NCBI RefSeq assembly: GCF_003789055.1
Contig: NZ_ML119085.1
Location: 248,001-312,000, forward strand
DNA length: 64,000 bases
Direction of reading: 5' to 3'
Source: Histidinibacterium lentulum
GTDB lineage: Bacteria; Pseudomonadota; Alphaproteobacteria; Rhodobacterales; Rhodobacteraceae
Position 1 is the first letter of the stretch. The number at the start of each line of letters is the position of its first letter. The position numbers and the translations under genes are program-made. Shown here one piece after another: positions 16,904-25,174 of the stretch. The notes under the pieces are model-generated. The model did no database searches. It saw nothing but the letters and a program-made list of their open reading frames with translations, and was not told the origin of the DNA.

Positions 16904-16975
16904 GGTGGGTTGGAAACCCACCCTACGACAGGCGGTCATGGGCGGGCGCGGTGGGTTGGAAACCCACCCTACGAC
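16904..16975. repeat. Two tandem copies of a REP-like palindrome
   Basis: Two near-identical copies occur at 16904-16929 and 16950-16975. Each has the palindrome GGTGGGTT-GGA-AACCCACC followed by CTACGAC. They are separated by 20 bases. The CACCCTACG end matches the repeats at 11770 and 12401. They fill most of the 275-base gap between the SDR and ilvE genes. Confidence 0.7.
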
Positions 16976-17058
16976 GGGCGGTCTTGGTCGGCGGGGGCGG
17001 CGACCCCCGACGGGTCAACGGAGGCGGCCCCGGACAAACCGGGGCCGTCCTGCGGCCC

Positions 17059-17928
17059 TCAGGCCCGCACGAGCTTCTCGTAGCTTTCCACCATCTCCCG
17101 GGCCAGCGCTCCGACCTCGAAGGAATAGTCGCCGATCGTGCCCACGGGCGTGACCTCGGCGGCGGTGCCCGTCAGCCAGCACTGCTGGAAGCTTTCGAGC
17201 TCTGACGGTTCGATGTGGCGCTGGTGGACCTTGATCTGCCGTTCGGCCAGCATCCCGATCACGGTCTGGCGGGTGATGCCGTTAAGAAAGCAGTCCGCGA
17301 GCGGGGTGTGGACCTCTCCGTCCTTGACGAAGAAGATGTTGGCGCCCGTCGCCTCGGCCACGTAGCCGCGGTAGTCGAACATCATGGCGTCGGAACAGCC
17401 CTTCGCCTCGGCGGCGTGTTTCGACATGGTGCAGATCATGTAGAGACCGGCCGCCTTGGCGTGGCTGGGGATGGTCTCGGGGCTGGGACGCTTCCATTTC
17501 GCGATGTCGAGCCTCGCACCCTTCATCTTGGCGTCTCCGTAATAGGCGCCCCATTCCCAGGCGGCCACGGCCAGCCGGACCGGGTTGCGCACGGAACTGA
17601 CGCCCATGTCCGGACCGGCGCCACGCCAGGCGATGGCGCGGACATAGGCATCGCTCAGCCCGTTGGCGGCGAGAACCTCCGCCTTGGCGGCCTCGATCTC
17701 GTCCACCGTCCACGGGATCGGCATGTCGATGGCGGCCCCCGAGGCGACCAGCCGCTCGGAATGCTCGCGGCTCTTGAAGATGGTGCCGCCGTAGGCGCGC
17801 TCCCCCTCGAAGACGGAGGAGGCGTAGTGCATGGCGTGGGTCAGCAGGTGGACGTTGGCGTCGCGCCAGTCCACCAGCGTGCCGTCCATCCAGATCTTTC
17901 CATCGCGGTCATCATAGGCGCCAGCCAT
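17059..17928 (-). CDS. ilvE: Branched-chain amino acid aminotransferase
   Basis: A 289-residue class IV PLP aminotransferase performing the last step of valine, leucine and isoleucine synthesis. Visible hallmarks are the substrate-side block HYASSVFEGERAYGG (residues 34-48), RNPVRLAVAAWEWGAYYG, the PLP lysine Lys158 in PSHAKAAGLY, the EATGANIFFVKDG cofactor loop, and LNGITRQTVI. The ATG at 17928 is preferred because CGGGAGGGCAGG directly precedes it and family proteins start MAGxYDDRDG. Its stop is followed by a palindrome-rich gap. Confidence 0.95.
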   Translation of the reverse strand: MAGAYDDRDGKIWMDGTLVDWRDANVHLLTHAMHYASSVFEGERAYGGTIFKSREHSERLVASGAAIDMPIPWTVDEIEAAKAEVLAANGLSDAYVRAIAWRGAGPDMGVSSVRNPVRLAVAAWEWGAYYGDAKMKGARLDIAKWKRPSPETIPSHAKAAGLYMICTMSKHAAEAKGCSDAMMFDYRGYVAEATGANIFFVKDGEVHTPLADCFLNGITRQTVIGMLAERQIKVHQRHIEPSELESFQQCWLTGTAAEVTPVGTIGDYSFEVGALAREMVESYEKLVRA

Positions 17929-18005
17929 CCTGCCCTCCCGGCTCTTTGCACTTGTTTCAACACTAAGTCCGAAGCGGACATATTCGTGCGTCGAAACCTG
18001 CAATC

Positions 18006-18033
18006 CGCTAACAGAGCGCCCGAGGCATGTCAA
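18006..18033 (-). promoter_or_regulatory. Candidate ilvE promoter
   Basis: On the minus strand, TTGACA (18033-18028) is followed after 16 bases by TTAGCG (18011-18006). The ilvE start codon lies 78 bases downstream, leaving a short AT-richer leader. The -35 is perfect, the -10 moderate. Confidence 0.45.
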
Positions 18034-18063
18034 CAAAGCTGACCTTCTTTCCGGACCCGTCTC

Positions 18064-19158
18064 CTAGTCCCGGCCCGCCTCCGGCGCGGCGGCGTCGCCC
18101 CTCAGCCGGGCCACCTCCGCCTCGAGCCTCGAGATCTTCGCACGGAGGGCCGCGTTCCGGTCGCGCGTCTTCCTGAGGGTTTCCCGGACCCCCTGTTCGG
18201 TGCGGTGAGAGCGCGCCTCGCGCACGAAGTCGAACTCGACATCCCGGGAAAGGGCCTGGAATTCCTCCTCCGGGAGCCCGGCCAGCCCGCTCAACGTCCA
18301 GACATGCGCCGCCACCGAGTTGCGGTAGGACCTGGCCACCTTGTCGAGTAGCCAGGGCATCTCGGACATCCGGCGGTCATCGGCCCGGAACGTGTCGTGG
18401 AGAAAGCCATAGGCCGTGCGCGCCTCGTTCCAGCGCCGGAGGGCGGCGTCGAGACCGCCGCGCTGCGTGACGGAGTCGGCGTGCCTCCGATAGCGGTAGA
18501 CGATCTCGGGAACCCGGACGAAGCTCACGTCCCGGCTCCAGAGCATGAAGCGCAGGACGGTGTCCTCCGCATACGACACGGCCAGGTCCTGCGGAATCTC
18601 GGCATAGGTGTCCCGGAGCGCGTCGGTCCTGTAGACGGCGTCCCAGATGATGCTGCGCGAATGGTCGCGCATGAAGAGCGCTGCGTCCGCGCCCTTGCCC
18701 TCCATGGGGGCGGACCAGTTGGTGTGCTTCTCGCCCACGACCACACTGCCGTCCGGGTGCTCCGTCTCGATATTGCCGATCACGATGTCGGCCCCGGTGC
18801 GAAGGGCCGCGCCGAGAAGGTGCTCGGCATGGCGCGGGCCGACCATGTCGTCGGCGTCGATATGGGCCGTGAAGGGAGTCGTGACCGCCTCGAACCCGGC
18901 GCGGCGGGCCTTGAAGGTGGTCACGGGGCCGGGAAAGGCCAGATGCGTGATCCGGGGATCGGCATGGCGCGCGAGGACCGGCGCGATGGCCTCCTCGGGG
19001 CCCTGGTGCACGACGATGGCGCGCCAGTCGGGACGGGTCTGGGCGAGAAGGGAGGCGAGGCAGTCGCCGATCAGGTGCTCGTAGCCGTAGTTGGGGACGA
19101 CATAGGTCAGCATCGCCGGCTTCGGACCCCGGAACATGCGTGCGAGTGCAGAGATCAT
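18064..19158 (-). CDS. Glycosyltransferase family 2 protein
   Basis: A 364-residue GT-A fold enzyme. The nucleotide-sugar region starts LTYVVPNYGYEHLIGDCLAS near residue 17, and the metal-binding DxD motif is HIDADDMVG (Asp101, Asp103, Asp104). The acceptor-side block SYAEDTVLRFMLWSRD supplies the catalytic Glu-Asp pair. The last about 40 residues (VRETLRKTRDRNAALRAKIS onward) form a coiled coil. It probably transfers a sugar for cell-surface polysaccharide in the cytoplasm. No other polysaccharide genes are nearby, so the pathway is unknown. Confidence 0.85.
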   Translation of the reverse strand: MISALARMFRGPKPAMLTYVVPNYGYEHLIGDCLASLLAQTRPDWRAIVVHQGPEEAIAPVLARHADPRITHLAFPGPVTTFKARRAGFEAVTTPFTAHIDADDMVGPRHAEHLLGAALRTGADIVIGNIETEHPDGSVVVGEKHTNWSAPMEGKGADAALFMRDHSRSIIWDAVYRTDALRDTYAEIPQDLAVSYAEDTVLRFMLWSRDVSFVRVPEIVYRYRRHADSVTQRGGLDAALRRWNEARTAYGFLHDTFRADDRRMSEMPWLLDKVARSYRNSVAAHVWTLSGLAGLPEEEFQALSRDVEFDFVREARSHRTEQGVRETLRKTRDRNAALRAKISRLEAEVARLRGDAAAPEAGRD

Positions 19159-19268
19159 CTCACGCCCCCAGGGTCGACAACGCCCCGGCTGGCCTATCGC
19201 TGCACCCTTGGCGCGTCAACGTTCCTGTCCTATCGTCAGGCCGCCGACGCGACCTGCAAGGATTTGCG

Positions 19269-19778
19269 ATGCCTGACTCCGCGCACGAGGGCGAAAGCCT
19301 CCTGTTTCTGACCGACGAGCAGCTGCGCAAGGGGATCGAGGCGATGTTCTTCGCCTATCGCGGCTTCACCGCCGATCCCGACCGGATCCTCGCGGACAGG
19401 GGGCTCGGACGGGCGCATCACCGGGCGCTGCATTTCATCCACCGGGTGCCGGGGACGACGGTGAACAACCTGCTGACCATCCTCGGCGTTACGAAACAGT
19501 CGCTCAATCGTGTGTTGCGGACGCTGATCGCGGAGGGTCTCGTGACAAGCACGGTCGGGGAGCGGGACCGGCGGGAGCGCCACCTGCGGCTGACGGAAAC
19601 GGGGGCGGCGCTGGAATCCGAGCTCAGCCGGGTGCAGCGCGACAGGATGCGGCGGGCCTACCGGGCCGCGGGACCGGCGGCGGTGACGGGGTTCCGGCAG
19701 GTGCTGGAGTCGATGATGGACGACGAGACCCTGCCGCAATACGAAGCCTTGCGGGACAAGGCCGACAGGGGAGGATGA
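19269..19778 (+). CDS. petP: MarR family regulator, PetP-like
   Basis: A 169-residue winged-helix protein: LGRAHHRALHFIHRVPGTTV, the recognition helix region LLTILGVTKQSLNRVLRTL and the wing ERDRRERHLRLTETGAALE. It lies 4 bases upstream of an OmpR-type regulator, the same arrangement as petP-petR of Rhodobacter capsulatus, where the pair affects expression of the cytochrome bc1 operon. No petABC genes are in this window. The ATG at 19269 excludes a 43-residue poorly conserved extension. Regulatory role here is by analogy. Confidence 0.85.
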   Translation: MPDSAHEGESLLFLTDEQLRKGIEAMFFAYRGFTADPDRILADRGLGRAHHRALHFIHRVPGTTVNNLLTILGVTKQSLNRVLRTLIAEGLVTSTVGERDRRERHLRLTETGAALESELSRVQRDRMRRAYRAAGPAAVTGFRQVLESMMDDETLPQYEALRDKADRGG

Positions 19779-19782
19779 CAGC

Positions 19783-20478
19783 GTGACAGACGCCCATGTC
19801 CTGATCGTGGATGACGACGAGCGCATCCGCGGCCTGTTGCAGAAGTTCCTGCTGCGCAACGGCTATCTCGTGAGCGCGGCGCGCGATGCGGCCCATGCGC
19901 GCCGGCTGCTGGCAGGACTGGAGTTCGACATCATCGTGCTCGACGTGATGATGCCGGGCGAGGACGGGCTGTCGCTCTGCCGGGACCTGCGGGCGCGGCT
20001 CGGCACGCCGATCCTGCTGCTGACCGCGCGGGGCGAGACCGGCGACCGGATCAGCGGGCTGGAGGCGGGGGCCGACGACTATCTCGCCAAGCCCTTCGAG
20101 CCGAAGGAACTTCTGCTGAGGATCAACGCTATCCTGCGGCGGGTTCCGGCCGCCGAGCCGGTGACGGTGGCCCCCAAGATGCTGAACCTCGGCCCCTGCC
20201 GCTACGACATCGAGCGCGGGGAGATGTGGCGCGGGGAGCAGATGGTCCGGCTGACGGCCACCGAGAGCCACCTCATGCGCATCTTCTCCGCCCGTCCGCG
20301 CGAGCCGCTGAGCCGGATGACCCTGGTCGAGGAACTGGGCCGCGCCGGCGGGCAGGCGCAGGAGCGCGCGGTGGACGTGCAGATCACCCGGCTGAGGCGC
20401 AAGCTCGAGACCGACCCCAAACAGCCGCGCTACCTGCAGACGGTGCGCGGCTCGGGCTACATGCTGGCGCCGGAATAG
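19783..20478 (+). CDS. petR: OmpR/PhoB-type response regulator, PetR-like
   Basis: A 231-residue two-domain regulator. The receiver has the acidic cluster IVDDDERIR (Asp10-12), phospho-acceptor Asp54 in VLDVMMPGE, Thr81 and Lys103 (LAKPFEPKE). The C-terminal winged helix (from about residue 135) has LTATESHLMRIF, VDVQITRLRRKLE and the ending YLQTVRGSGYMLAPE. It starts with GTG with SD GAGGATG. No cognate histidine kinase gene is adjacent, as also reported for petR. Coupled to petP by a 4-base gap. Confidence 0.9.
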   Translation: MTDAHVLIVDDDERIRGLLQKFLLRNGYLVSAARDAAHARRLLAGLEFDIIVLDVMMPGEDGLSLCRDLRARLGTPILLLTARGETGDRISGLEAGADDYLAKPFEPKELLLRINAILRRVPAAEPVTVAPKMLNLGPCRYDIERGEMWRGEQMVRLTATESHLMRIFSARPREPLSRMTLVEELGRAGGQAQERAVDVQITRLRRKLETDPKQPRYLQTVRGSGYMLAPE

Positions 20479-20554
20479 CCCGCCCCGAGCCCGCGGTTGC
20501 GACGCCTGCGCGCCCTGTGGCACGGTCGGCGCGACGGCCAGAGGGAGGACAGGC

Positions 20555-20947
20555 ATGGCAAACGTCGAAATCAGGACGGACGAGGCCCCGAAGCCGAACT
20601 CGGCCTATGCGCAGGCCATGGAGGTTCGCGCGGGCGCGCGCGTGGTCCATGTGTCCGGGCAGCTCGGCATCTCGCCCGAGGGCGAGCTGGCCGAGGGGAT
20701 GGAGGCGCAGCTCGAACAGGCCTGGCGCAACGTGCTGGCAATCCTGAAGGCCGCCGACATGACCCATACCGACATCGTCGACATGAAGGTCTTTCTGACC
20801 GAGCCCGAGGGCGTGCCGATCGCCCGGCAGGTCAGGGATCGGGTCCTGGGCGGTCATCTTGCCGCCTCGACGCTGCTGATCTGCGGCCTCGCCAACCCGG
20901 CGTGGAAAGCGGAAATCTCGGTGACGGCGGCGTCTGACCGGTCGTGA
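20555..20947 (+). CDS. RidA family protein (reactive imine deaminase-like)
   Basis: A 130-residue protein with the YjgF/RidA pattern: AMEVRAGARVVHVSGQLGIS, GMEAQLEQAWRNVLAILKAA and the C-terminal strand LLICGLANPAWKAEISVTAA. The usual catalytic Arg (in family motif R..VEI) is replaced: the position reads NPAWKAEI, Lys instead of Arg. It is therefore a RidA-superfamily member of uncertain deaminase activity. It follows petR by 76 bases and shares a terminator with the convergent HU gene. Confidence 0.85.
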   Translation: MANVEIRTDEAPKPNSAYAQAMEVRAGARVVHVSGQLGISPEGELAEGMEAQLEQAWRNVLAILKAADMTHTDIVDMKVFLTEPEGVPIARQVRDRVLGGHLAASTLLICGLANPAWKAEISVTAASDRS

Positions 20948-21003
20948 CCGGGTCATCCCGAAAGGAGAGCGGGTCCCGCCCGCATCATTCCCCAAAAAGG
21001 AAG

Positions 21004-21027
21004 AAGGGCCGCCCGAGGACGGCCCTT
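21004..21027. terminator. Bidirectional terminator between ridA-like and HU genes
   Basis: A perfect 8-bp stem AAGGGCCG / CGGCCCTT (21004-21011 and 21020-21027) has A residues on its left and TTT at its right, suitable for both convergent transcripts. It lies 57 bases after the RidA stop and 26 bases after the HU stop. Confidence 0.75.
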
Positions 21028-21052
21028 TCCCGGAACCGGACGACCCAAGGGA

Positions 21053-21340
21053 TCAGCCGTTGACGCTGTCCTTCAGGGCCTTGGCGATGGTCATTTTCAC
21101 CACCTTGTCGGCGTCCTTCTTGATCTGCTCGCCGGTCGCGGGGTTGCGGACCATGCGCTCGGGCCGCTCGCGGCAGTAGATCTTGCCCACGCCCGGAAGG
21201 GTCACGGCACCGCCCGAGGACACTTCCTTGGTGATCACGCTGCTCACCGCGTCGAGGGCTGCGGCGGCGGTTTTCTTGTCGCTGCCCATCTCGTCGGCCA
21301 GAGCGGCGACCAGCTGGGTCTTGGTCATGGGTTTTGCCAT
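21053..21340 (-). CDS. HU family DNA-binding protein
   Basis: A 95-residue nucleoid protein starting MAKPMTKTQLVAALADEMGS. The dimerisation helices, the VTLPGVGKIYCRERPERMVR beta-arm with the NPATGEQI loop tip, and the C-terminal helix are all recognisable. It bends DNA and compacts the nucleoid. The arm differs from E. coli HU in having Cys and a PER/MVRNP sequence, as in an HU-like clade common in Alphaproteobacteria. SD AGGAGACTTAACC. The promoter is at 21387-21415. Confidence 0.93.
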   Translation of the reverse strand: MAKPMTKTQLVAALADEMGSDKKTAAAALDAVSSVITKEVSSGGAVTLPGVGKIYCRERPERMVRNPATGEQIKKDADKVVKMTIAKALKDSVNG

Positions 21341-21386
21341 GGTTAAGTCTCCTTCACTGCCCGATATGGTGGGCCCCTGTCGCCAC

Positions 21387-21415
21387 ATCTAACGGCATCT
21401 TGTGGCCTCACACAA
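21387..21415 (-). promoter_or_regulatory. Sigma70-type promoter of the HU gene
   Basis: On the minus strand TTGTGT (21415-21410), 17-base spacer, TTAGAT (21392-21387). The HU start lies about 47 bases downstream of the -10, leaving a short leader with the SD. Spacing is canonical. Confidence 0.55.
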
Positions 21416-21538
21416 CGATTTGCCGCCCCAAAAGCGGCGCGCGAGCCTTGTTTCGCGCGATTTTCGGCCCATGCGAGGCAACGGAAGCACAGGTTTGGGC
21501 CCAAAATCTGGGCCGGCCTCACGGTTGCCCTAGGGGCA

Positions 21539-23032
21539 TCAGAGGAACGCCGTTTCCGAGAAGGACCGGAGTTTCCGGCTGTGAATCCGTTCCAGCGGCA
21601 TCTGGCTGAGGAGTTCCATCGCCCTTATGCCGATCATCAGATGCCGCGCGACCTGAGTCTTGTAGAAATCCGAGGCCATGCCCGGCAGCTTCAACTCGCC
21701 GTGGAGCGGCTTGTCCGACACGCAGAGAAGCGTGCCGTAGGGCACCCGGAACCGGAAGCCATTCGCCGCGATGGTGGCGCTTTCCATATCGAGGCCGATG
21801 GCGCGGCTCTGGCTCAGTCGCTGCACCGGGCCGCGCTGGTCGCGCAGCTCCCAGTTGCGGTTGTCGAGGCTCGCCACGGTGCCCGTGCGCATGATCCGCT
21901 TGAGCTCGTAGCCCTCGAGCTCGGTCACCTGGGCCACGGCGGTTTCCAGCGCGACCTGGATTTCCGCGAGCGGCGGGATCGGCACCCAGCCGGGAAGATC
22001 GTCGTCGAGCACCCGGTCCTCGCGCAGGTAGGCATGGGCGAGAACGAAATCCCCCAGCCGCTGGGAATTCCTGAGACCCGCGCAATGGCCCACCATCAGC
22101 CAGGCATGGGGGCGCAGGACGGCGATATGGTCCGTCGCGGTCTTGGCGTTGGACGGGCCGACGCCGATGTTCACGAGCGTGATGCCCTGCCCGTTCTTCC
22201 GCTTGAGGTGATAGGCGGGCATCTGCGGCATCTTGACGGGCACGGGCAGCACGCCGTCATGCGTGGTGATCTCCGCGTTCCCGGTGGAGACGAAGGAGGT
22301 GTAGCCCGTCGCCGGGTCCGCGATGGCGGCGCGGGCATAGGCCTCGAACTCGTCCACGTAGAACTGGTAGTTGGTGAACAGGACATGGTTCTGGAAGTGG
22401 CTCGCGTCCGTCGCCGTGTAATGCGACAGCCGCGCCAGTGAATAATCCACGCGTTGCGCGGTGAAGGGAGCCAGCGGCGCGGCGCCGTCCGCGTAGACGA
22501 AATCGAGCCCGTTGACGATGTCGTCATGGGTGCTCGCAAGGTCGGGCACGTCGAAGAAATCCCGCAGGATGAAGTCCGCCGCGCCCTCCTGCGGCACGCT
22601 GATGGATGCGTCGTTCGCCACGGCGAAATGCACCGGCATGGGGGTAGTGGAGGCGCCGATCACGATCTCGGCGCCGTGGTTCTGGATCAGCAGGCCGATC
22701 TGCTGCTCGAAGTAGCGGCGGAAGAGATCGGGCCGGGTCACGGTCGTGGCATAGACGCCGGGTTCGGTCACATGGCCGAAGGCGAGGCGGCTGTCCACGG
22801 TGGCGTAGCTTTGCGTCGTCAGGCGGATCTCGGGATAGAAGGCGCGGTAGCGGGCGCTGGGCCGGCCCTCGGCCATGGCGGCGGTGAACCGCTCGCAGAG
22901 GAACCGCGTGGCGATGTCGTAAAGCTCCTGCAGCCGCGCCACCGCCGCCGCCGCATCGCCGAAGGGCTCGTGCGGGGGCACGTCGGGCGACAGGACGGTC
23001 AGGCCGGGATGGTCCACGGGAGGCAGGGTCAT
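21539..23032 (-). CDS. amn: AMP nucleosidase
   Basis: A 497-residue enzyme cleaving AMP to adenine and ribose 5-phosphate. The N-terminal AMN-specific domain has RYRAFYPEIRLTTQSYATVD, PGVYATTVTRPDLFRRYF and the ASTTPMPVHFA segment. The C-terminal phosphorylase-like domain has LVNIGVGPSNAKTATDHIAV, AWLMVGHCAGLRNSQRLGDF and LDMESATIAANGFRFRVPYG, where Glu of DMESAT binds ribose. The C-terminus SRKLRSFSETAFL matches the family. The ATG at 23032 is favoured by AGAGGACC and by family start MTLP. It is divergent from the YeeZ-like gene. Confidence 0.95.
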   Translation of the reverse strand: MTLPPVDHPGLTVLSPDVPPHEPFGDAAAAVARLQELYDIATRFLCERFTAAMAEGRPSARYRAFYPEIRLTTQSYATVDSRLAFGHVTEPGVYATTVTRPDLFRRYFEQQIGLLIQNHGAEIVIGASTTPMPVHFAVANDASISVPQEGAADFILRDFFDVPDLASTHDDIVNGLDFVYADGAAPLAPFTAQRVDYSLARLSHYTATDASHFQNHVLFTNYQFYVDEFEAYARAAIADPATGYTSFVSTGNAEITTHDGVLPVPVKMPQMPAYHLKRKNGQGITLVNIGVGPSNAKTATDHIAVLRPHAWLMVGHCAGLRNSQRLGDFVLAHAYLREDRVLDDDLPGWVPIPPLAEIQVALETAVAQVTELEGYELKRIMRTGTVASLDNRNWELRDQRGPVQRLSQSRAIGLDMESATIAANGFRFRVPYGTLLCVSDKPLHGELKLPGMASDFYKTQVARHLMIGIRAMELLSQMPLERIHSRKLRSFSETAFL

Positions 23033-23159
23033 CGGGTCCTCTGGCTTCGGTTGAGGGTGCCCCAACCCACACCAGAAAGACGACAGGGGCAAGACAAGAC
23101 AGCCGGTCCGCCGCGCGACGGCCCTTGCCCCCGGGCCTGCGGCGGGCGATGCCTCGGGC

Positions 23160-24011
23160 ATGACGGGAACGCTTCTCTCCTTCGGTCACGGCTATTCGGC
23201 GCAGGCGCTGGCGCGGCTGCTCGTCCCGGAGGGCTGGACGGTGATCGGCACGACGCGCAGCGCGGACAAGGCCGCGGCTCTGGCGGAGACGGGGATAGAG
23301 CCGGTGGTCTGGCCGGGGGCGGACATGACGCCCGCGCTCGACCGGGCGACGCATCTGCTGGCCTCCGCCGCGCCGGGGCCGGCGGGCGATCCGGTGCTGG
23401 CCGTGCTGCGGGAGGAGATCGCGGCGCGGGCGGGGCAATTCGCCTGGGCGGGGTACCTGTCGACGACGGGCGTCTACGGCGACCATCGCGGCGGCTGGGT
23501 GGACGAGCGCGCGCCGCTCACCCCCGCCACGGCACGCGGCAAGGCGCGGGTGGCGGCGGAGGCGGACTGGGCGCGCCTCGGCCTGCCGCTCCACATCTTC
23601 CGCCTCGCGGGCATCTACGGGCCGGGGCGCGGGCCTTTCGCCAAGGTGCGCGAGGGGACGGCGCGGCGGATCGTGAAACCGGGGCAGGTGTTCAGCCGCA
23701 TCCATGTCGAGGACATCGCGCAGGTGCTCGCGGCCTCCATCGCCCGGCCGGACCCGGGCGCGGTCTACAACGTCTGCGACGACGATCCCGCGCCGCCCGA
23801 GGATGTCATCGCCCATGCCGCTGAGCTTCTGGGCCTGCCCGTCCCGCCCGCCGAGGATTTCCGGACCGCCGAGATGACGCCCATGGCGCGCAGTTTCTAC
23901 GCGGAATCGAAGAAGGTCGCCAACGACCGCATCAAGCGCGAGCTGGGGGTGCGGCTGCGATACCCCGACTACCGCGCGGGTCTCGCGGCGCTCCTTGAAG
24001 AGGGCGGCTGA
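23160..24011 (+). CDS. SDR family NAD(P)-dependent protein, YeeZ-like
   Basis: A 283-residue atypical short-chain dehydrogenase. The N-terminal cofactor motif is degenerate (LLSFGHGYSAQALARLL), followed by GTTRSADK. The YLSTTGVYGDHRGGWVDE block is a signature of YeeZ-type proteins and carries the Ser/Thr-Thr and Tyr positions of the active site. HIFRLAGIYGPGRGPF and FSRIHVEDIAQVL complete the extended-SDR pattern. The substrate is unknown. It precedes the ion channel gene by 42 bases on the same strand. Confidence 0.85.
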   Translation: MTGTLLSFGHGYSAQALARLLVPEGWTVIGTTRSADKAAALAETGIEPVVWPGADMTPALDRATHLLASAAPGPAGDPVLAVLREEIAARAGQFAWAGYLSTTGVYGDHRGGWVDERAPLTPATARGKARVAAEADWARLGLPLHIFRLAGIYGPGRGPFAKVREGTARRIVKPGQVFSRIHVEDIAQVLAASIARPDPGAVYNVCDDDPAPPEDVIAHAAELLGLPVPPAEDFRTAEMTPMARSFYAESKKVANDRIKRELGVRLRYPDYRAGLAALLEEGG

Positions 24012-24053
24012 TCCGCCCCATATCGGCGCGGAACGGGACCGAAGGGACGGGCG

Positions 24054-24824
24054 ATGGACGCAAGGGAACGGCTGGGCGCCTGGATCGAGAGCGCGCCCGT
24101 GCGCAACTTCATCATCGGCGTGATCCTGTTCAACGCGGTCGTCCTCGGGCTCGAGACCTCCGAGGAGGCCATGGCGGCCGCCGGTCCGCTGATCGTGTTC
24201 CTGGACCGTCTCTGCCTCGGGATCTTCACGGTGGAGATCGGGCTGAAGCTGGTGGCCTGGGGCCCGCGCTTCTTCCGGTCGGGCTGGAACTGGTTCGACT
24301 TCATCATCGTGGGCATCGCGCTGGTGCCCGCGACCCAGGGCTTCGCGGTACTCCGCGCGCTGCGCATCCTGCGGGTGCTGCGCCTGATCACCGCCGCGCC
24401 GCGCCTGCGCCGCGTGGTCGAGGGGTTCGTCACCGCCCTGCCCGGCATGGGCTCGGTCTTCCTGCTGATGGCGATCATCTTCTACATCGGCGCGGTGATG
24501 GCGACGAAGCTCTTCGGCGCGGCCTTTCCGGACTGGTTCGGCGACCTCGGTCTCTCGGCCTATTCGCTGTTCCAGATCATGACGCTGGAAAGCTGGTCCA
24601 TGGGCATCGTGCGCCCGGTGATGGAGGTCTATCCCTACGCCTGGGCCTTCTTCGTGCCGTTCATCATGGTCACCACCTTCGCGGTGGTGAACCTGCTCGT
24701 GGGTCTCATCGTGAATTCCATGCAGGACGCCCATGCCGAGGAGGCCAACGCCGCGACCTCGGACTACCGCGACGAGGTTCTGCGGCGGCTCGAGGCGATC
24801 GAGAAGCGACTGGGGGAGCGCTGA
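24054..24824 (+). CDS. Ion transporter, bacterial voltage-gated sodium channel (NaChBac-like)
   Basis: A 256-residue single-domain 6-TM channel. The voltage sensor S4 reads ALRILRVLRLITAAPRLRRV with four to five regularly spaced Arg (near residues 102-121). The pore loop selectivity filter is MTLESWSMG, matching the TLESW filter of BacNav channels. S6 (FIMVTTFAVVNLLVGLIVNS) leads into a C-terminal coiled coil with Glu and Arg heptads (DEVLRRLEAIEKRLGER) that tetramerises BacNav channels. It would conduct Na+ upon depolarisation, possibly for motility or pH homeostasis as in alkaliphilic Bacillus. The role in this organism is unknown. Confidence 0.93.
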   Translation: MDARERLGAWIESAPVRNFIIGVILFNAVVLGLETSEEAMAAAGPLIVFLDRLCLGIFTVEIGLKLVAWGPRFFRSGWNWFDFIIVGIALVPATQGFAVLRALRILRVLRLITAAPRLRRVVEGFVTALPGMGSVFLLMAIIFYIGAVMATKLFGAAFPDWFGDLGLSAYSLFQIMTLESWSMGIVRPVMEVYPYAWAFFVPFIMVTTFAVVNLLVGLIVNSMQDAHAEEANAATSDYRDEVLRRLEAIEKRLGER

Positions 24825-25174
24825 GGGCGGTTTCGCCGCGGGCTGCGCCCGCGCCGACCCGCCGGGAGGGCGCCGCCCTCCCGGACCCTCCCGGGATATT
24901 TCCAGCCCAAAGAGTTAGGAGTCCGTCAACCCCTCCATGCGAGGGTGCTGCCACAGTACAGGCGGGGACGCCGATGACCGTGCCCGAAGACGGCCCCCCG
25001 TACGGCGCCTGGCGACCCACTGCGGGGGGCTGCACCCGGCCCCCGTCTCTTCGGGCTGCAAACATCCCCGCCGGAGGCAAGCCCGCCGTCGCCCCGTGCG
25101 CGGCGCCCGCTATGGTCGCGCCACCTCTTCGGGGCACCGGAACCCTGCGAGCCGCGCAGCGGCTCGCCGCCGGA
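24825..25174. other. Gene-free gap with strong palindrome
   Basis: This 350-base gap between the channel gene and the dxs stop has no credible gene. It contains a perfect palindrome, CCGGGAGGGC with its complement across a GCC loop (24862-24884), followed by ACCCTCCCGGGATATTT, a REP-type or terminator-like arrangement for the channel gene. The rest is GC-rich with a Cys/Pro-type codon pattern in all frames, but no SD, no conserved start and no recognised RNA. Confidence 0.5.

Noticed and set aside
17929-18036. Longer ilvE start
   Set aside because: The added residues are unlike the family and cover the promoter region; the SD is at the ATG at 17928.
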